From: Cyathus striatus
Lineage: Eukaryota > Basidiomycota > Agaricomycetes > Agaricales > Nidulariaceae
Length of the DNA stretch: 64,000 nucleotides
NCBI GenBank assembly: GCA_025738555.1
Contig: JAOVFP010000008.1
Coordinates: 1,674,001-1,738,000, forward strand
Direction: 5' to 3'
Positions 33,310 to 45,949 of the stretch are shown in pieces. Numbering within the stretch: the first letter of the stretch is position 1; every line of letters starts with the position of its first letter. The translations under genes and the position numbers were made by a program. The notes beneath the pieces were generated by a model that saw nothing but the letters and a program-made list of their open reading frames with translations, did no database searches and had not been told where the DNA came from.

Positions 33310-35921
33310 TTAGACATACATAACCCCCTCACTCTTTCCAGAGAACTCGCGATTAAACTCCTCCATCGCATCAAGTGTCTGAACAAGGTGGTCAAACTTC
33401 ATATCCTCCTTCCGAGCCACCGCCAACGAATGTGCCGTCCTCACAGCATTCTTAATTTGCCGACCGTTAACCTCCCTTTTAGCAAGCACAGCGACCTGCT
33501 CATCAGAGACTTGAGCCGAAGCCACCTTGGCGAGGAACGCCTTCCACACTTTTGACTTAGACTCAGGGGTAAGCTCAGTGAAGTGCAAAGCGACATGAAT
33601 GCGGGACAGGAAGGCTTCGTCGAACGTTCGGACGCGGTTGGTGGTGAGGAATAGAATCCCTCGGTAGTATTCGACGTGCCGAAGGCTATGTGATGATCAA
33701 TGTTAAGATCCATCAATGTTGAAATGAACGCTTACAAAACAGCAACCATTGCATTCCTCTCTAGTTCATGGAGCGAACGCTGCTCGAGGAATACATCAGC
33801 CTCGTCAATCAAGATTATTGCCTTCCACGCGGTGGCCACCGTAAAGACGCGTTCCAAAGACATATCGAGACCCGAAGCGCTGGTTCCGAGGTCCCCTCCA
33901 CCAACAACATACAGAGGACGTCTGACGTGTTCACTGGTTGCTTCTGCAGAAAGTGTTTTCCCTGATCGGCCGTAAGTCTAAAGTCTAAAGTATGCATGCG
34001 CAAACATGTAAGAACGCACCAACTCCTGGAGGTCCAAATAGATTCACAACAAGACCATGACCCTTGCCTTTGATGAAGTCGTCGAACCCAAGTTCCTGAT
34101 GGTGTGCTTCAACGAGGGACTGTAAAAGGCCTTTCCGTTCGATAGGCAGAACCAGATTAGTGAATGCATCCTTGTTCCACTCCACCTCCTGGATCTTGTC
34201 GACGTTAAACTCCACTGCAAAGGGATACTTAGCACGTGTACAAATAGACCATATGCATGCATACTTACACCACGCCTTATCTGCCAGACTAAACCCAAAC
34301 ACAACGGTCGGAGCCAGCAGCAGCTCAGTATCACTCAGCTCCGTTTCAGCAGTATCATCCTTCGGTCCAGTGCGGGACACCACGGCGTCTGAAAGTGCAG
34401 GATTGGTTAGCTCGCTCTTGCGTGACTTGTGGGACCGCTGGCGAGCACGGAGAGCATCAAGCCTTTGCCGAGAGGACGCACCATTTCCTACAGAGCTAGG
34501 TATGTTTGATGGAGGCCATGATTGGTCTTGAAGCATGTTCGGATCGGGGGAGTCGTTGATTTGTCTTGGCGGTGAAGGGGTTGGGACGGAGTAGTTTGGG
34601 TTCTGCTTGCGGAAGGTAGCTGTAAGAAAGAAGAGTGAGTGGGTGAACCATGAAGACAGCGTATACTAACTAACCCCTGTCCACCATGATGCGCCCTTTC
34701 ACCTAGATATTGTGACCAACGTAAGTATCAGTATGTTGTCGCAGAAAACCAAACGAAAACATACGTGATGGCGCACAATGTCATTCTTTGGCCCCACTTT
34801 CATGGCAGCGATAGCGTCGTATTCTTTATGATGTATCCCAATCATGCCCTTCCACTTCCGACCACGCTCTAGTAAGTCTTCCCGGACCTTCTTTTCATCC
34901 TTATGGAACCGGAGTGGATACGCATCAAGTTCGTCAATCTTAATCGTCCCGTCGAAGGTCATAATCCGGATGTAAGTCTGCACCTTGCCTACCACCACCG
35001 TCTGCGTATCTTCCTTATCAATAAGGTCGATACTTTCGCAGGTAAGCTCGTAGCATACGACAGTGTTCGGAAAGTGGGGGTGCATAATGCTCTTCCACGA
35101 TATGAGATTAAAAAGGCGTGGGAGGTGTGTGATAGCGCATTCTGCCACGAAGAGCGTGCGTGGAACGAGGATGGCGTAGATGAGGTCAAAGGAGATCTCT
35201 TTGTGCGAAGTGAGCCTCTCGATCCTTGAGAGGGTATTTTTGAAGTCGGAAGCGAGGGTGCTTAGAAGAAGGTTGATTGACGGGAGGAGATAGCTCTCGT
35301 CTTCCTTGAGCGTCTTCTTGGATGCTAGTGTATCCCGGTAGGCTTTGAATTGCTCGTAGAAGGTGATGAACACCTCGGGCTTGAGCTGCACGGGATCACT
35401 GTTCCATGAAATACCTGGCCAGGTCTCGATGATATCCTTGCATGCTTTCAGGATATACTCGCTCTTGATGACAATCTTGAAGCTGGGCTCCTGGTCTGGC
35501 TCCTTTGGAATGGTTCGTACGATGCTGTGGATACACGGCGGTGAGAAGGTGTTTGAGTGTGATGAAGGAGGTATACGTACACGAAGCTGTACTCTTTCCA
35601 TGCATCATTCGCGCCTGTATTAATGATAGGGATCGTCTCTACTGTGACTTTCGAGCTCATATTCTGCAGATACCAGATACATCAGTAACACTAATGCAGG
35701 TGGGACTGTATCTGGCATCGTACCCGGTACTTCCATCCCTTGGTCCATCTGCTGTAGTAATAATCAAGGCGTTTAACCTTCAAAGAAGGAATAGGCAACG
35801 GTTCCTCTCGCGCTACAGTAGTGGACCCGTTCGACTCTTGGTTGCTCCCACTATCCTCATCCGTTTGCTTCTCCTTCTCTTTCGGCGAAGACTTCATAAA
35901 CGTAGAGAGACGGCGATTCAT
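33310..35921 (-). CDS. fungal AAA+ ATPase
   Basis: Eight exons in transcription order: 35724-35921, 35581-35663, 34765-35524, 34675-34702, 34269-34619, 34020-34214, 33736-33961, 33310-33685. They total 739 codons including the stop. The N-terminal two-thirds hold a family-specific domain (RLDYYYSRWTKGWKYR near the start, then DAWKEYSFV) and a Ser-rich linker. The C-terminal ATPase has Walker A GPPGVGKT, interrupted by the intron at 33962-34019, then sensor-like GGGDLG, Walker B AIILIDEADVF, LTTNR (sensor 1 region) and SRIH, followed by a helical lid with GRQIKNAVRTA. This is the architecture of a large fungal family of AAA proteins (DUF-plus-AAA, often annotated P-loop hydrolases) whose cellular role is poorly known. 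No signal peptide. The frame closes exactly across all seven introns (50-62 nt). Confidence 0.88.
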
Positions 35922-36371
35922 AGCTATAGCGGACAGGTGGACGAAGGAGGAGGTGCTATGAGAACTCTATTGAGGCCTACTTAATAGCACCTGAACAGCA
36001 CGCCTCGGGAACGAGCTAGTTGGGCGTCAGATGTACGGAAATGACTCCCACAGCCAAGTATAGATAGGTATCTATCTGTCATCAGCACGGCGTCTGCGAC
36101 GACTGCTTCTATGTGGAAAACCCTGTCAAACTGCAGTGTGGTGTGAATAGAACTTTGCAAAAGGAACCTGCGTGGCGATGAGGTATTGAAAGAGTTGTCA
36201 TTGTGAGGGTAAACAGGGTGTCGTAGGTGTGAGTGCTGTTGAATCCTATGCTATGTACAGCATTGACTCTTTAGCGCTGAGCAGTGGGTTGAAGTGCGTG
36301 TTGAACACGATGACGGCTGTTACCTGGCTGTTACCGTGATGAACTTATTGATATCCAATTACGGACATCAG
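35922..36371. other. upstream region of the AAA gene
   Basis: Holds the presumed promoter of the minus-strand AAA gene. No other gene or repeat recognised; the CATCAG target duplication begins at 36366. Confidence 0.35.
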
Positions 36372-37518
36372 TATGGAAAACCTAGCAACCCCATCAGATG
36401 GAATTGTGTTACGACGTTCGGCTTGTCCGGCTTTTCGGTTAGCACTTACATAATGGTCTGTGTACACCCATATCACAATTACCTATGTACATGATTTCGC
36501 CTCTTACATTGCATTTTACACTGCTAATAATAACATTTTAAGTTAGCATTCTCACTGACCCCCGAAAGCCAATACTGTAATGAGAGTGAATGCGAGTGTG
36601 AAGATCACAGTTATATTCATCACATTCATATACACACTTTTCACCAAATGTTCCGTGAAATTATTATGATTTATCGAGACAGCTTTAAGCAGACGACCAA
36701 AGTTATCGTAAGGAGAAGCAAATGTCTTCTTCAAGTAGAATGGTGATTCAGACCTCACAATGTGACAAGCGTGATGTAAAAAGTGTGAATGTCAAATAAC
36801 AGACGTTAAATACATTTGTCTAAACATCTTAGTTTGCAATGGGATAATATTAATACAAAGCAATGTTTGTAGTTGATGATAAATGTCGCAATGTTAGTGT
36901 TCGGAAGTGAAGAAACAGCACTGTAGCTAAGGGCACCTGGCTGAGAGTTTAAATGTGTAAGTATCATCTTGTTCCAGCTAATTATGGAATTAATACTCAG
37001 GGTAAGTCTATTATTTTATATATTTCTCATGTGTCAACTCGTTCGTAACTTCGCACTCTGCTGGAAGTGGTACATGTCTTGATCCCTTTACCAATTTGAT
37101 TTTAAGCAGTGTACATATTGAGCCTGAACACATGTTTTATGCATAACAAATACGATTTGAACTTTACTACGTTGCGTTGAAACTTCGTGCAAGAAAACAT
37201 ATATTTTTTGGGAATGACAGAAAAAGCGGGGAGTAGTGAGAGGAGATTGGGAGGGGGATTTGTGCAGAGATGCGTGATCTTGCCTGGTTCCGATTACGTA
37301 ATATGATCCCCAACCCCGACAGCCTGAGTTCCGCAGTGCAGACAAAGCGATTTTGAACTCTTGAATACATAGTTGTGTGTATGATTTATAGATGGTAGGT
37401 ATGGAATTGCACTTTTATGAGCGTTACGAAATAGTGAATTCTAACCGAGAAAGCCGTCATCCTGGATATCGGAAATCAATTTCACTTGATGAAATTGAGC
37501 GTGGTTAGACTTTCCATA
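36372..37518. mobile_element. non-autonomous DNA element with 6-bp target duplication, copy 2
   Basis: A 1147-bp relative of the element at 7245-9000. It starts TATGGAAAACCTAGCAACCC and ends GGTTAGACTTTCCATA, flanked by a perfect 6-bp duplication, CATCAG (36366-36371 and 37519-37524). The left ~250 bp align well with copy 1 (GGAATTGTGTTACGACG..., GGCTTTTCGGTTAGCACTTA), as do the right ~150 bp (GGAAATCAATTTCACTTGAT). The middle is shorter and diverged. No coding sequence. Confidence 0.85.
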
Positions 37519-37524
37519 CATCAG

Positions 37525-37973
37525 CGTCGGGCACAACGGGCTAACTTGTTTTTAGTTAGTTCATCGAACATGTTCACATCGTTTGGCAGAGTAGACATAT
37601 TAACAATGGTTGTTTACATGTACAATATACACAGGTATTATGAGAATTATAGAAAGTGGAGGTGCTAGATATCACAAATCAACCACAAGCCCAACGGTAT
37701 ATTACTACATCGATATATAACATTAATTCCGAAACAGAATGTATCTACTGGAAGTGATATAGAGTCACGAATTCAAACGAAAGCAAGATGTGCAGCAAGG
37801 AACGTGGGGTACAAAATAACATTCGAGTATAGTACAAGGCATGAATCACTGTCGCCGTGTCGCCGTGTATTAGGTGGTAACAGCGCCGCCAATTATAAAT
37901 GTGCATTCATTAGGGCCATCTACAACTTTGACTCGGGTTTCGAGGCGACGGAAAAAGTAGCGGCAGACATAGT
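37525..37973. other. intergenic, 3' of the rhodopsin-like gene
   Basis: No gene seen. It forms the downstream flank of the minus-strand membrane protein gene. Confidence 0.35.
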
Positions 37974-39309
37974 TTATGTCCCAGCACCACTCTGTTGTGT
38001 AGAACCTTGATAAGATCGAGAATGCGAGCTGGATTCGAAATCACTGGAGGCTATCTCAACCGTGGTGAGTGTGAGAAACGAGGACGGGGATTCGGAAGAG
38101 GAATGGGAATGGAAAACGCTAAAAGCTCCCACTCTTGAAGTGTGAGTATGACCGCTGACGGTGAGTTCCACGATGGGGATACTGGATGCCCTCATCTGTG
38201 TACATGGCTCTTCAGTGGGAACTCGAGCGGTCTCTTCAGCTGATTCGATCCGCGTTTCACCGGTGCTCCAGAAGACTCTGTAGATATATGTCACAACAAC
38301 GAGGAGGTTGCACACAATAAGCGAAATGGCAATCTGGAAAGGAAGCAAGTTTCGTTGATAATGAGGCTAGAAATATATATTTACAATACATACCTCGAAG
38401 GCGCAAAAGAGGTCATCCACAGATAGCGTTGCTCGATAATGAACACGCCATGTGCAACCCCTGCAACCATAACGAAAACTTCGCAAGCAAATATAGCTTG
38501 TAATAGGCGGAAGTGTCTGCGCGGAAGGCTCATCTGCCATAACATGTACGCCGGTGTAGCGGTAAGCCATGTATCTGCAATAATATCGGCTTATTTGAAA
38601 TCAAGAGCTGTTTTAAAAATGTAACAGGAAAGAGCGACGTACTAACGATCTCTATAATACCAGTCCACAACGGCCATACACATCTCCACGACTCAAGTGT
38701 CGGTTTCCCACAAAGAAACAGTTTTTGAATCACAAGAACAACAGTCAGCGTTCCAAACAGGACCATTACGCCCTTTGATATTTGTCTCATTCGACTTGGG
38801 TTGGAGAGTCGGACAATGGTGACGCCTACACTTATGCGAGCTGCCCTATACTCCCTTAAGTCCAACATATCGAGATTAAACATGGAAGAGATATACCATA
38901 GCGAAAAGTTTAAGGAAAACATAGTGGCCCAGTAAACCATAGTCAAACTTTTATCTGGTATAGTCCCTGCAGATACGAAACTTGAGAAAAAGGTCAAGAG
39001 AAACATAAGGGAGCTCGACGTACGAGTCATAGGAAACGAGATGTATATCGAAAGCAATAGAATATCGAAAACAAGGAGATGAAAGCCCAGAAGTCATCCC
39101 ACCACAGTTTCCTCGTTCGAAAACGGTGGTATAAACGAAAGATCGTCGGTACAATAGCAAGTACGTGTGCGGTAATGATGAGTGGACGTAGTGCTGCAGT
39201 TGAAGAGTTAAGCCTTATTAGCCACCTAAGTTAGAAGATCATCACAGCACATACCATTGATGAACTTGAGATCAGATTCTGGATCATATGCAGGCGATCC
39301 ATCCGTCAT
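37974..39309 (-). CDS. fungal rhodopsin-domain-like integral membrane protein
   Basis: The start chosen is ATG at 39307-39309 (MTDGSPAYDPESDLKFIN), because an intron (39200-39255 approx.) follows and earlier in-frame ATGs (39501) lie in likely leader. The next exon reads LIITAHVLAIVPTIFRLYHR, then LWWDDFWAF, the hallmark of the fungal 'rhodopsin domain' membrane family. Further transmembrane helices follow: FLLTFFSSFVS region, VMVLFGTLTVVLVIQKLF, PLWTGIIEIV, FRLLQAIFACEVFVMVAGVA and IAISLIVCNLLVVVTYIYRV (exon 37974-38333). The cytosolic tail is Ser/Thr-rich and ends QQSGAGT. At least five exons; the join near 38400-38450 needs a frame change I could not assign to a clear intron, so an error or frameshift there is possible. 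Function unknown; no retinal-binding lysine was identified. Confidence 0.65.
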
Positions 39310-39856
39310 CGCGGACACTGCTATTGCCTTTATCCTTAGGTTTCCTATGGGCTCCTGGCCTCTTGAATAAAATTGGGAAGTGGGAGACGCAATGCTAGAG
39401 AGAAAAGAAGGAAGTAGGACCGTCAGGGAGCATCGCCCAGTTATTGCGCTTGGTCGAATGGAGGGCGAAAAGGGGCGCAGGTGAGCGACCTGACATGTCA
39501 ACTAGTCCACAACTGGAAAGAATAATTGTTTCGACGCAGTTCGTTTTAGTCACGTGGGAGTTACGAGTTACCAATCCACCTAAGCGACATTAAGCGAGAG
39601 ATTAGCCTAGGCCACCGCCTTGCGGAAGGCGTTCGGGTTGTGGAGGCTGAGATTTTTTCGCAAATTAGCCATTTTGCCATTCCGATTTCCACGTGGGCGT
39701 ATTTAACTGCCCCGGACCCGTCGACGGTCGAACCTCTTATCTTAACGCAGTTTGAACGCAATCTAAGGAGTCTGGTACAGGAGATTTATTGGTTTTAAAG
39801 TACAAACAAAATCGAAATCAAAAAACGCCATAGCTTGCCTTTTCTAGTAAATTTAA
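39310..39856. other. intergenic between rhodopsin-like gene and GH35 gene
   Basis: Contains the leader/promoter of the membrane-protein gene (39310-39500) and the 3' flank of the beta-galactosidase gene. No other gene. Confidence 0.35.
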
Positions 39857-42800
39857 TTAACCTCGCAACTCTTTCCAACCAGGTGCTGAAACGATGTCAG
39901 AAGTTTCCGATTTACTAGAGGCGATAAGAGCGCGTTTATTCAATTCTAATTTCACTAGCTTTGCGCCTCCCGCGTCTAAAAGCCAATGGTTATTAGGGGC
40001 CGCGCACTGTTTCAACATCCGAACGCAAAACATACTCAATGCCCAGAGGGAGATAAGTATTTCATTTTTCCCATGGTGATTTACGATTCCTTCCGGTATG
40101 GGATAGCTCGTCTGTGGTCCTAGGGAAGAGGCAAAGCGACCGAACTGCCAACCATTGATGTAAATGAGCACGCGATGAGGGGCAGCACTGTTGAGGGTAA
40201 AGTCGAAGGCCAGTGGGATGTCGGACTTGCGAGGAAGATCAAGGGTTAGTGTTGTCCTGTAAACTGTTACTCCCGGGTTTTGAATTCCGTCGTACGGGGT
40301 ACAGGATTTCCAAGAGGAATCATTGTATCCGGGGAGATGAGCTCCTGTTCACAAAAAACGTCAGTGGCTTTGTGTTTTTTTGTTTCGGAGAAGCGCTTAC
40401 CGACACGCTCAAACCACCAACCACCTTCGTTATACGGACCACGGACATAGTCAGGGGCGTCTTCCCCACCAACATCTAGCGAACGATCAGCAGGGTTTTT
40501 TTTGACCCGTCCAAGCCATATATAACTTACTTCCCGCCAATCGCCATTCAGTAAAATCCAGACTGTTACCAGCTGAGAGTAATTTGTATCCCCGAATACC
40601 TCTTGGGAGTCTTGAATTCATCGTCGATATTATCTACAATAATACATCCGATGAATTGATATAAAAAAAGAGTATGAAACAAAATACACCTACAGTCTTG
40701 ATTCAGACCAGTCGAATCATGGATCACAGTTAGAACTATTTATGTTCTTTAGTTAAAGTAATAAATTGGCAAAGGGCTGGTAGATATACCATTTTCCGCG
40801 GGGAGAAGCTGGTCTTGCGTGAAGTTGAATACTGGTTGCAAAATATCAACCCCGCTCTGACTATGAGAACTTCCTTGTCCAGAGCCGAGGAAGTGAGAAT
40901 TGAGGAATACAGAGTATCCAAAAGAAAATCCCCTAAAAGAAACGAGCTACAGAAACGTATTCGGATGTACTAATCATTGTACGCATACCCCTGGATTGCC
41001 AACTGAACGCCAGTTGCGTTTCCAGCGAAATGACCTCGCCATGCCCACTGACCTGAGTTGAGGTGAGTGACATTCAATTAACTATTCCCAGCCGGTACCA
41101 AAATGTCACTTACCAGCATGGAAACCATACTCTCCGGCATAAAGCACATACTAGACTACTATTCAATAACGACCATGTGAATGTGCAATGCCATACCTTT
41201 CCATTAAGCAATGGCTTCTGTGGTCGTTTGGTAGACGTCTTATTGGCCACAACCCAAGTACTGTCATCAAAGTCCGGACTCAACTCTGGTAACGAATCGG
41301 CGCATTTCCAAGAAAGGTCTTCTAAAACTGGAATATTCACGTCATTCAACTGTCCCGGGAACGCCACTTGTGCGCGAAGGCTACCAATATCACTCTTGAC
41401 TACATGAAGAGGTGCACCGTTCCATGTAATGGAATTGAACCGAGACGAGGCGAAGACATCGATCGTCGTGGTACCATTAATATCGCCATTGAGTGCTAGT
41501 GTAGATCCCTTGGCGGTCACGTCTCGTACAAGGTACCCACCGCTGATGAGAACAGACGGGACGTCCGGGGAAGCATCATATTGTGTGAATCCGTGACTTC
41601 CAGTGAGACGGGGAGCCCAAAATCCTGATGCTGTCTTTTTGTCTGCGACAATCACTCGCGCGTTTCCGACTTCTACTACAGTAATGCCACTGGGTGTGCC
41701 GGAGATAATAGCAGTCTAATAGGGGATCTATTCATATTTTGTAAGCACTATAGAAAAGTAAACGTACCTTATTGGCAGTTGAAACGCTGATCGAACGGGA
41801 ACCGAGAACAGTGGGTTTGGAGGTTGTTTTCAGCTCAAGAGCAACCTCGATGGATTGTCCTTGCAAAGCATACAAGAGTATCGTATCTTTCTACGATACT
41901 GTCAGTACCTCCCAGAGAGAAACTTCGTTATTAGTTCTATTTACCTGATCAAATGTAGCCCAAGTAGCAACCTGAACATAACACCATTACAACACCATTC
42001 TCGACTTAAAATTAAAACGTTATAAGACTTACCTCCGCAGTAGAGTACTCAAGTCTTGACGACCCAAACGGATAATTCGTCATCAGTATCTTTGACTCCC
42101 TCCCCGCAAGCGTGATAGCACCAGACTTTGGAATAGTAATACTCCCCTCCAACGTAGTATTCACCCGTAAAGTAAAGTTCGAATCGGTAGTCTTCGTATT
42201 CGTGACTTGCCTCACAACGTAGAAGTTGACATCCTTCGTGGGAGAGTGTAAATGTGTCGTATAAATGTCCTTGGAATCACTGTATGCTGTTCCTTGGCCT
42301 ACTGTACCATTACCAATTCGTCCTACTGTAAGGTAGTCTGGGGACGCGTGAAGGAAAAATCCTTGGAGCTTGAGTTCGTCTAGCTTGGGGGTCGGTGTTC
42401 GATCTTCACTGATTGCTGCTCCATAACTGCAAGAAAATGGGCATTTCAGTACTTGCGATAAAAATAGTTGGGGGGACGTACTCGTAGCTAGAGTATATCG
42501 TATGAGTGTGCATGTTTCCCCAATTCGTACCGCCTGCGTTCATAAGTTCATTATAAATGAAAGTTACATCGACATGCTTACCATAAGTCATATAAAGGTT
42601 CTGGATAGCAGCTTCTGCAGCGTAGTTGTTCTACGCAAATGAGAAATATGATCATGAGTGCACCAGGGGTGATAACGTACCTTGTAGAATACCTAAAATA
42701 ATCCGTTGTAGGAAATGTCTGATATTTGATGTAGAAAACGTACGTTCGCAAACTGCTCATTAATCAACTGATAACACTCCGAATATCCAGGTCCAGACCA

Positions 42801-44462
42801 ATACGAGAATGCTCCACCTGTACGAGTCACATCAGCCATACAAACCAAACCTCAGACGTGCATTGATTTACCTTGCCACTCAAATAACGCCAAAGGTTCC
42901 GCAGGATTCAGCCTTTGATGAGACGTGTCCGCTTCTAAAAAGCATTAACGACGTGAGATGGAGTTGGAGAAAAGAAAATAGGATCTTACGAGTTGACAAT
43001 TCCGCCCAACTAGAAGGGTTATCACAGTCAAAACCGAGAGGATACCTATCAAAACATATTAGCATTCAATACTTGGCCCTCCCGACTGATATATACCCAT
43101 CCCAGCCATAGCTATCGTAACAATTAGAATCAATTTATAAGCTTTTTAAGAAATGAACTCACAGATCGACTTTCCCAAGCCCAGCAGCAGCATACTGGCC
43201 CCCCGCATTCCTATCATTATGAATCGTCGGTACCTTTGTAATACCATTCTCCCTCAGTGTATCAATAATATCCTGCATATGCTCGTTCAGGCCGGTAATG
43301 TGCGCCGTTGAAGAGGTTAGGAATTCATTTTCACTTTGGATGGCTGTAAGGGACGGTTAGTTGAAGAACAATGGGGAGAGGGGGGTATAAGACCTATCAC
43401 TGGTCCATCTGGGTACTGCATGCTAGCGTTAGAGGGATTAATACTTTATAGCGAGACTATTACCTGAAAAGGAGCGGTTTCTTTTGCGAATCCAGAAATA
43501 CTATAGTAGTATCAGATTAGAATGCCATCCGACACTAGAAAAACGGAAAACGAACTAAGGAAGCCACGCCTCTTTATAATCCGTCGCATTCGTCCTCGCC
43601 AAGCCCGCAATATTCGACACCCAACCAGGGATTCCACCTACCGCCAACTTTTGGTATTACACATTTCGTAACGTACAGCATATATCTTACCTCCAGCTGT
43701 TTCCGCATTGACATAAGGCCTAATCTCAAAGTATTACCACGCATATATAGAAATTACATGCAATAAAACTTACCCCGGGCGAACGATAACGAGAACCCCA
43801 ACATCCTTCGCAACTTGATAAAACTTTGCCAGATCATTATGTTGTGTGAATCGGACTTCCTTCGAATTGGGTGCTGTGAGACCCCAATGCCCTAAAACAA
43901 CATTAACGCGTTGTTCAGTTCAGTATTGGAAGGAAAGGGGACTTACAGTATACTGAGACGCCGTTAAACCCAGCCGCCTATGAATAACTCAACAACATCC
44001 TGCCAACGTGTAATATAACTAGCTTACTTTGAATCTAGAAGGTTTCATTCGTAAATTATGATGTGAATAACGCAAGTTAACACTCACTTTTGCAAAACAT
44101 CCTTCCAAAGCTCAGGCGAAGGTAACCGGAAAGGATGAAACTCCCCCGAAAAAAACATAATCCTCTTCCAACCAATGCATCAATCCCACCAATCCCAACC
44201 ATCAAAAAACCAAAAACTAACCTTCCCATCCAACAAGACAGAATGCTGATCAAACGTAACAGAAGTATTAGACTGCCCATGATAAAAATCCGCTATTCAA
44301 AATATCAGCTACGCCTCAATCCCACAAAAAATAGCATGACGTACGAGATCCAACGGGAAGAACATACTGATTACTATTATCCACCGTCGACTGCCCCATC
44401 CCCCAACTCGCCAACCCAACCACGCCCAACCAAAAGCTAAAAATCGTACCTCTGAACATCAT
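39857..44462 (-). CDS. GH35 beta-galactosidase, secreted
   Basis: About 28 short exons read on the minus strand from ATG 44460-44462 to TAA 39857-39859, roughly 1000 residues. The N-terminus has a signal peptide ([16 protein letters not shown]). The catalytic barrel follows: [63 protein letters not shown] (acid/base Glu) and FEWQGGAFSYW (nucleophile Glu). Later exons encode the beta-sandwich and jelly-roll domains typical of large fungal beta-galactosidases ([34 protein letters not shown]). It would hydrolyse terminal beta-galactosides of plant polysaccharides outside the cell. Tiny exons occur: 44028-44034 (7 nt), 42681-42692 (12 nt), 43097-43111 (15 nt). The conserved FKTPRGIRGY motif needs one G removed from GGG at 40605-40607, so either a real frameshift or a homopolymer error is present. 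Confidence 0.85.
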
Positions 44463-45949
44463 ACACTTTCCTTCAAAATCATACACATCGGTGCCCTTTT
44501 AAGTAACGAGACGCGGGCAAGGCGGCTGGAAGAAGCATAGGTAACGTTTGGGATTCATGAGGTCATGTGTCACGAGGAGTGAAACAGTAGTGGTTCTTGG
44601 ACGTAGCGAGCGGTCCGTGCTGTGTTGTTGTGCGTGGTGGGATGACATATGACCGATGGAATTGTTCTGTGAGGGATGGATTATATGTGCGAGATGGGGA
44701 ATGGCCGAGGAAGGTCCGTGGATTCTTGGTGGGTTTACGAGAGTGTTGCCATTGGATCACTGGGTGGTATACTTATTGTTAAGGTGTTCGGGTTCAGTTG
44801 GGTTTCAGGCAATGTCTTGGTGTTGAAAACATTCAAAGAATAGATTGAGGGTAGGTGGATAGAATTTAGAGTGTACCAGCGTTGATGGTGTTGATGTATG
44901 TAGAGATAAAGCGCTGGGACTCGACTCGGATGACTCTGCAGTGCACTTAGTTTGTACATATTTGTGTATATTACTCAAAGGCCTATGAAGTAAATAGACT
45001 TGCCTAGAAGTCTAGAACACGACCGGCCGGCGCCCGTGTTGCCACTCGCGAAAGCGAGCGCTATGGCTTTCAACTTCTTTGTTGAACAAGCTTCGAGAAT
45101 CGAACGTTGAAATTTGAAACAGTGACAGAGTCCCTCATATGAGCTGCTGTAAAGCATATCATAACCTTACTCAAACTTTTCCGCTTTCGACCGTGCTAAA
45201 ATAACATCGCTGCTCACGCAGAAATAACAAATGCTAACACCGAGCATCATATGGCACATCCCGTTCATTAATCAACTGAGACCATGATACATGCATACAT
45301 ATGTAGGTTTGATACACAATTACATAGTGAGCAATACGCCGTACACACACGAACCATTCTCATTGACGCATACATCAATCAGTTTCAAGTTTCGACATGG
45401 ACTTCAAAGATCCCATCGATGACACCTTCCAAAGTCCCACCATTTGATAAATGCAGCAGACCTCTCGTACAGAAGACAAGAAAGGAACAAGGACAGACAG
45501 GAAACTGGGGGTACGAGGACCACGTTTTTTCAAAATATCAGAGTCAGGCCCACAAGCACCCACAGTCGGCTGCGTCCGCTTCATGACATGCGGCAACGTT
45601 TCACGTACGCGCCAGGATAAGCGCCTCCCATTAACCATTTTCAGCTTTTTTTCGTCGCCCGCGGCACCGTTCAGCGCTTTGTCGCAAGTTTCCCACCCGA
45701 TTGGCGAGGGACGTGCTCTCTTTTTGGGACAGTCTGCCCTGTTGCCACGATCGATCCATCGCCGCATTCCGTTCCCACGCGCACAATTAGTTATTGCATC
45801 AGAGTATATAAGACCCTTTGGCGCAGTCTCTGCCCATTTTCCTTTCTCCCCCCGTTCAAAACACGTCTGCGGTCGTTTCTTTCATAGAGTGAGCCATCCT
45901 TCTCCTGCGCAGTCGTTCTACTAATGTTTTCCTCAAGGCCGCATAGACA
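44463..45949. promoter_or_regulatory. divergent promoter region, GH35 and F-box genes
   Basis: No gene is supported in this 1.5 kb. It separates divergently transcribed genes. A TATA box, TATATAAG, at 45805-45812 followed by a pyrimidine-rich stretch (45838-45860) suits the F-box gene. No clear TATA was identified for the GH35 gene. Open frames at 45375-45924 overlap on both strands and look incidental. Confidence 0.5.

Noticed and set aside
45375..45924. Overlapping frames of 130 and 157 residues
   Set aside because: They lie in the promoter of the F-box gene, overlap on opposite strands and show no domain.
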